A program made the position numbers and the translations under genes. Below, one piece after another: positions 24,358 to 26,699 of a DNA stretch of 26,699 bases; position 1 is the first letter of the stretch; the number at the start of each line of letters is the position of its first letter. Below the pieces are notes generated by a model. It was not told the origin of the DNA, searched no databases, and worked only from the letters and a program-made list of their open reading frames with translations. This stretch comes from DAINBT01 sp036732785 (GTDB lineage: Bacteria; Planctomycetota; Phycisphaerae; Sedimentisphaerales; SM23-30), in contig CAZICK010000052.1 of assembly GCA_964537505.1 (NCBI GenBank), positions 1-26,699 on the forward strand, given 5' to 3'.

Positions 24358-24861
24358 CTAAATTCTTACCCCAAGTTTTGTCATTTCAATCAGTACCTTT
24401 GCACACGCGCGAGCATCGGATAAAGCTTCATGATGGTCTAATTCGATATTAAAATAATCGCATACATCAGCCAACGTTGTTGAACACAAAGATAAATGTT
24501 CTCTTGCTAATTTCATAGTGCAGGTAAATCTATTTGGGGGAGGTTTGATATCATAATATTCACAGCATTTATTTAATACCGATTTGTCAAATGGAGCGTT
24601 ATGAGCAGCGATAAAATCAGCACCTTCAAGCAGGTGACTTATACCCAGCCATACTTCCTTAAAATCCGGTTCATTCTCAACATCCCCCCATGAAAGGCCA
24701 TGAACATCGGTAAACATGAACCAACTATTTGGCGGCTTTATAAGCCTGCATTCCTCCTTTACAATGTGATTATTTGCTACCTTGACAATACCCACCGAAC
24801 AGGCACTGTTACGATAATAATTTGCTGTCTCAAAATCTATCGCTACGAAATTATACATCAT
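24358..24861 (-). CDS. DnaQ-like DEDDh 3'-5' exonuclease
   Basis: The 167-aa protein is a single DEDDh exonuclease domain. Exo I has Asp9 and Glu11 (AIDFET), Exo II has Asp92 (AHNAPFDKSV) and Exo III has His144-x4-Asp149 (HEALSDARA). All four acidic ligands and the catalytic His are present, so it should be active on single-stranded DNA or RNA ends with two metal ions. The length fits stand-alone epsilon-like exonucleases with no polymerase or helicase domain. Two ATG codons lie in tandem at 24861 and 24858, with only a weak AAGAG before them. It lies 72 bases downstream of a PD-(D/E)XK nuclease gene on the same strand and shares its AT-rich composition, so the pair may be a small acquired unit. 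Role in repair or defence is open. Confidence 0.88.
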   Translation of the reverse strand: MMYNFVAIDFETANYYRNSACSVGIVKVANNHIVKEECRLIKPPNSWFMFTDVHGLSWGDVENEPDFKEVWLGISHLLEGADFIAAHNAPFDKSVLNKCCEYYDIKPPPNRFTCTMKLAREHLSLCSTTLADVCDYFNIELDHHEALSDARACAKVLIEMTKLGVRI

Positions 24862-24933
24862 ATACTCTTAATCACCCGGCTTTGGAAATATGTAGAAACC
24901 GACAATAACAGCCTTTTGCCCTTTGCTTTTCTT

Positions 24934-26037
24934 TTAACTTGACGGTATTAGCCCGGAATCAGTTTTTATTTTTTCTACAAAAGCAGCGTGAATACTTTTC
25001 ATTGCCTCAAGAACATTATTAGGCGTATTTTTATCTCCATCAAAAAACAATACCGCTATCTCCCTTTCATTCATTCCCCGATTGCTGGGCTTGTCACCAA
25101 ATGTTATTTCCCCGGTATCGATACTATTAAATATTTCTCGATATGTCTTCAGCCTTGCCTGCTTAAGATTTTTTGCTTCCTCGCTGTTTTTGTCCTTTAT
25201 GTTGGCATATTGTCTTACGCTCAGATAATATTTGTCATTGCTTAATTTGTCTAATCGATAAAATACATACTCATTCACTTCATCGCAATATACATCAGCT
25301 ATCTTGACAAATCTAAATTGTGTCCAGGGGGATCCGCTTGAATTATTGCCTTTATAAAAATTATCAACCTTTTCGGGAATCGTTCCATTACACTCCTCTT
25401 TTAGCTTCAGCATATATTCCCATTGGGCAAAATCATATCGAAAACAATTGTAGTCGCCACTTTCCCACTTATTTTTATTCTGCTCATAATGATCAAAATA
25501 ATTTTCTTTTATATATTCCTTATAGCTTTCGAATATCACGTTATCTGTACTATATCTTTGTAGGAACTTATGAATTTCTTCATAGCCAAGTATCTTAAAT
25601 CCATATTCGGTTTTTGCTTCTTTATCATGAGGAAACATATAACCTGTTTTGTAATAAATGCCTACTATTTCATCTTCAGCATGCTTGTCCTTTGAGATAG
25701 CTTCTCTATATTTCCTTAATTGATCGGAATGATGAGAGATATGAGTTTTATCCTCTATTATGAATGATACGATTTTACAATTAATTGAGACCTGGAAATA
25801 TACATCTGTTTTACAGTATTGCTGTTTCGGGTAATCTGACGACATGGATATGCTTACGCTATTTCTATCGATTGTATCTGAATCTCTGTCCAGGTTATAA
25901 AGCATCACGATAAAATCCTTGGCACACTCATGAAGTATCGTGTCCTCCGGATAATTTATATGGCTGACCAGCCAGCAGATAAACGCATCCTGTGAAAGTT
26001 CGCTGGTAGCAAAAGAAAAAATATTTGGCTTACACAC
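24934..26037 (-). CDS. PD-(D/E)XK nuclease-superfamily protein (PDDEXK_4-like)
   Basis: The 367-aa protein starts at GTG 26037 with AAGGG about 10 bases upstream. The N-terminal motif SELSQDAFICWLVSHINYP and the core Asp78 (KTDVYFQV) with Glu95-x-Lys97 (FIIEDKTH), then SDQLRKYRE, match the PDDEXK_4 group. The C-terminal half (about 200-367) is unassigned and may bind nucleic acid or a partner. Members occur in defence islands and next to mobile elements; the reaction here, probably DNA cleavage, is inferred. The gene is visibly more AT-rich than the left 23 kb, with many AAA, GAA and ATA codons, which suggests horizontal gain. It precedes the DEDDh exonuclease gene by 72 bases on the same strand. 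Confidence 0.82.
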   Translation of the reverse strand: MCKPNIFSFATSELSQDAFICWLVSHINYPEDTILHECAKDFIVMLYNLDRDSDTIDRNSVSISMSSDYPKQQYCKTDVYFQVSINCKIVSFIIEDKTHISHHSDQLRKYREAISKDKHAEDEIVGIYYKTGYMFPHDKEAKTEYGFKILGYEEIHKFLQRYSTDNVIFESYKEYIKENYFDHYEQNKNKWESGDYNCFRYDFAQWEYMLKLKEECNGTIPEKVDNFYKGNNSSGSPWTQFRFVKIADVYCDEVNEYVFYRLDKLSNDKYYLSVRQYANIKDKNSEEAKNLKQARLKTYREIFNSIDTGEITFGDKPSNRGMNEREIAVLFFDGDKNTPNNVLEAMKSIHAAFVEKIKTDSGLIPSS

Positions 26038-26337
26038 CGTTAATTTCCCTTCATATAAATTGTTATCAATTTTACCAAGCGTAGCTCAAATACTACATTA
26101 CTGGCACATCACCGTTAACCATAATATCGCTTATATCGTAATATACAAGGGTGGACTCTTGGCCCACGTGACCTTTCGCGCGTCATTCCCGCGAAAGCGG
26201 GACACGAAGCGAAGCCCAGAGCCGCGATAGCGAATCTATCTTCTGCCTTCTGATTCTCCTGTCTCAAAATCCAAAATCCGAAATTATCATAAAACTCCCT
26301 TTGATCTCACCTCCACTCCCCCCCAATCTAACGTTAA
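26038..26337. other. Intergenic region (300 bases) with one common hairpin repeat
   Basis: The stretch has no convincing ORF. It contains TCCCGC-GAAA-GCGGGA at 26187-26202 and otherwise low-complexity C/T-rich sequence near 26300-26330. Confidence 0.5.
26187..26202. repeat. CATTCCCGCGAAAGCGGGA-type dispersed hairpin
   Basis: TCCCGC-GAAA-GCGGGA is a perfect 6-base stem with a stable GAAA loop, preceded by CGTCAT. This type of intergenic repeat is widespread in bacterial genomes. Confidence 0.6.
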
Positions 26338-26664
26338 CTAATCCTCCCTCTCCTCGTCGAACCAAACCACCGGCAGGAACAGGTATTTATCTCCTTTCCT
26401 GCCCGGCTCGAAAGCCAGTTCATTTTCCCGCTCCGCCAAAATCCTGATACCCCAGTTACCTCTGCCGCGAGTGGTCTGCCGCTGTTCGGTCAGAAAACCC
26501 CTTAACGCTTCCACCGGCAAAGAACATTTTTCCCGGGTGTCTTCTTTGACAAATTCAACTACTTCATACCTCCCAATCTTTTCCAGAAAACCCGGCGAAA
26601 TATCCCACCAGTACAAAAACCTCTTGCCCTCATATCGTTTACTTTCTTTTTTAAGGATCGCCAT
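26338..26664 (-). CDS. Hypothetical protein at the right edge, possibly 5'-truncated
   Basis: The 108-aa reading frame encodes a soluble protein rich in Arg, Lys and Glu with several aromatic residues (RFLYWWDISPGFL, GRYEVVEFVKED, YLFLPVVWFDEE). I do not recognise it. The ATG at 26664 has GAGG only 2 bases upstream, which is too close for good initiation. The frame remains open upstream to the window edge (reading ...NKDEPAEA before the Met), so the true start may lie outside the window. The preceding 300-base gap and composition closer to the left part of the window suggest it is separate from the nuclease pair. Confidence 0.5.
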   Translation of the reverse strand: MAILKKESKRYEGKRFLYWWDISPGFLEKIGRYEVVEFVKEDTREKCSLPVEALRGFLTEQRQTTRGRGNWGIRILAERENELAFEPGRKGDKYLFLPVVWFDEERED

Positions 26665-26699
26665 GGCCTCAGCAGGCTCATCTTTGTTTGTACTGTTTC

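Noticed and set aside
1..26699. CRISPR arrays, tRNA or rRNA genes and transposases.
   Set aside because: No regularly spaced direct repeats, no tRNA-like cloverleaf and no transposase motifs were found by eye on either strand.

Overview
The window most likely comes from an anaerobic member of the Planctomycetota, probably of the Phycisphaerae type. This is inferred from gene content, not from a marker gene. The support is an LEPR-XLL/DUF4347 surface protein, a DUF1080 lipoprotein, a GH106 rhamnosidase, a corrinoid-protein activase, and an oxygen-sensitive-looking NuoE / NuoF-GltD redox cluster. Base composition is moderate over most of the window and clearly more AT-rich at about 24.3-26.1 kb.

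Layout. 1-1540 (minus) is the 5' part of a large DUF4347/cadherin-like surface protein that runs off the left edge. It is preceded by an apparent 17-codon leader ORF whose stop overlaps its start. 2052-3845 (plus) encodes a RACo-like reductive activator of corrinoid proteins. 3983-8668 holds a secreted GH106 alpha-L-rhamnosidase followed 18 bases later by an enolase-superfamily enzyme with an altered catalytic motif. 8751-10542 holds an unrecognised 146-aa protein and metK. 10668-13208 holds a DUF1080 lipoprotein and a cytoplasmic GH13 glycosidase.

13371-22934 is the most interesting part. A soluble GAF histidine kinase overlaps an NtrC-type sigma-54 activator. Next comes a near-consensus sigma-54 promoter (16506-16520) and a tightly packed five-gene operon: a small duplicated Cys-rich protein, a NuoE-like subunit, a NuoF-GltD fusion, a ferredoxin-type Fe-S subunit with no hydrogenase domain, and a stand-alone FMN domain of the glutamate synthase type. 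The middle three resemble the Sporomusa-type Nfn (Stn) / Bfu flavin-based electron-bifurcating complexes. The additional GltB-like protein has lost the usual 3Fe-4S site and carries an N-terminal four-cysteine motif instead. The inferred picture is a sigma-54-controlled, possibly nitrogen-responsive complex that joins NAD(H), NADP(H), Fe-S clusters (perhaps ferredoxin) and an FMN-dependent reaction on an unidentified substrate.

22935-26699 looks like an accessory, repeat-rich region. It has a zinc-ribbon membrane protein, a DEDDh exonuclease and an AT-rich PD-(D/E)XK nuclease (all minus strand), several hairpin repeats, a possible structured small RNA with its own promoter and terminator-like hairpin, and an unknown ORF at the right edge.
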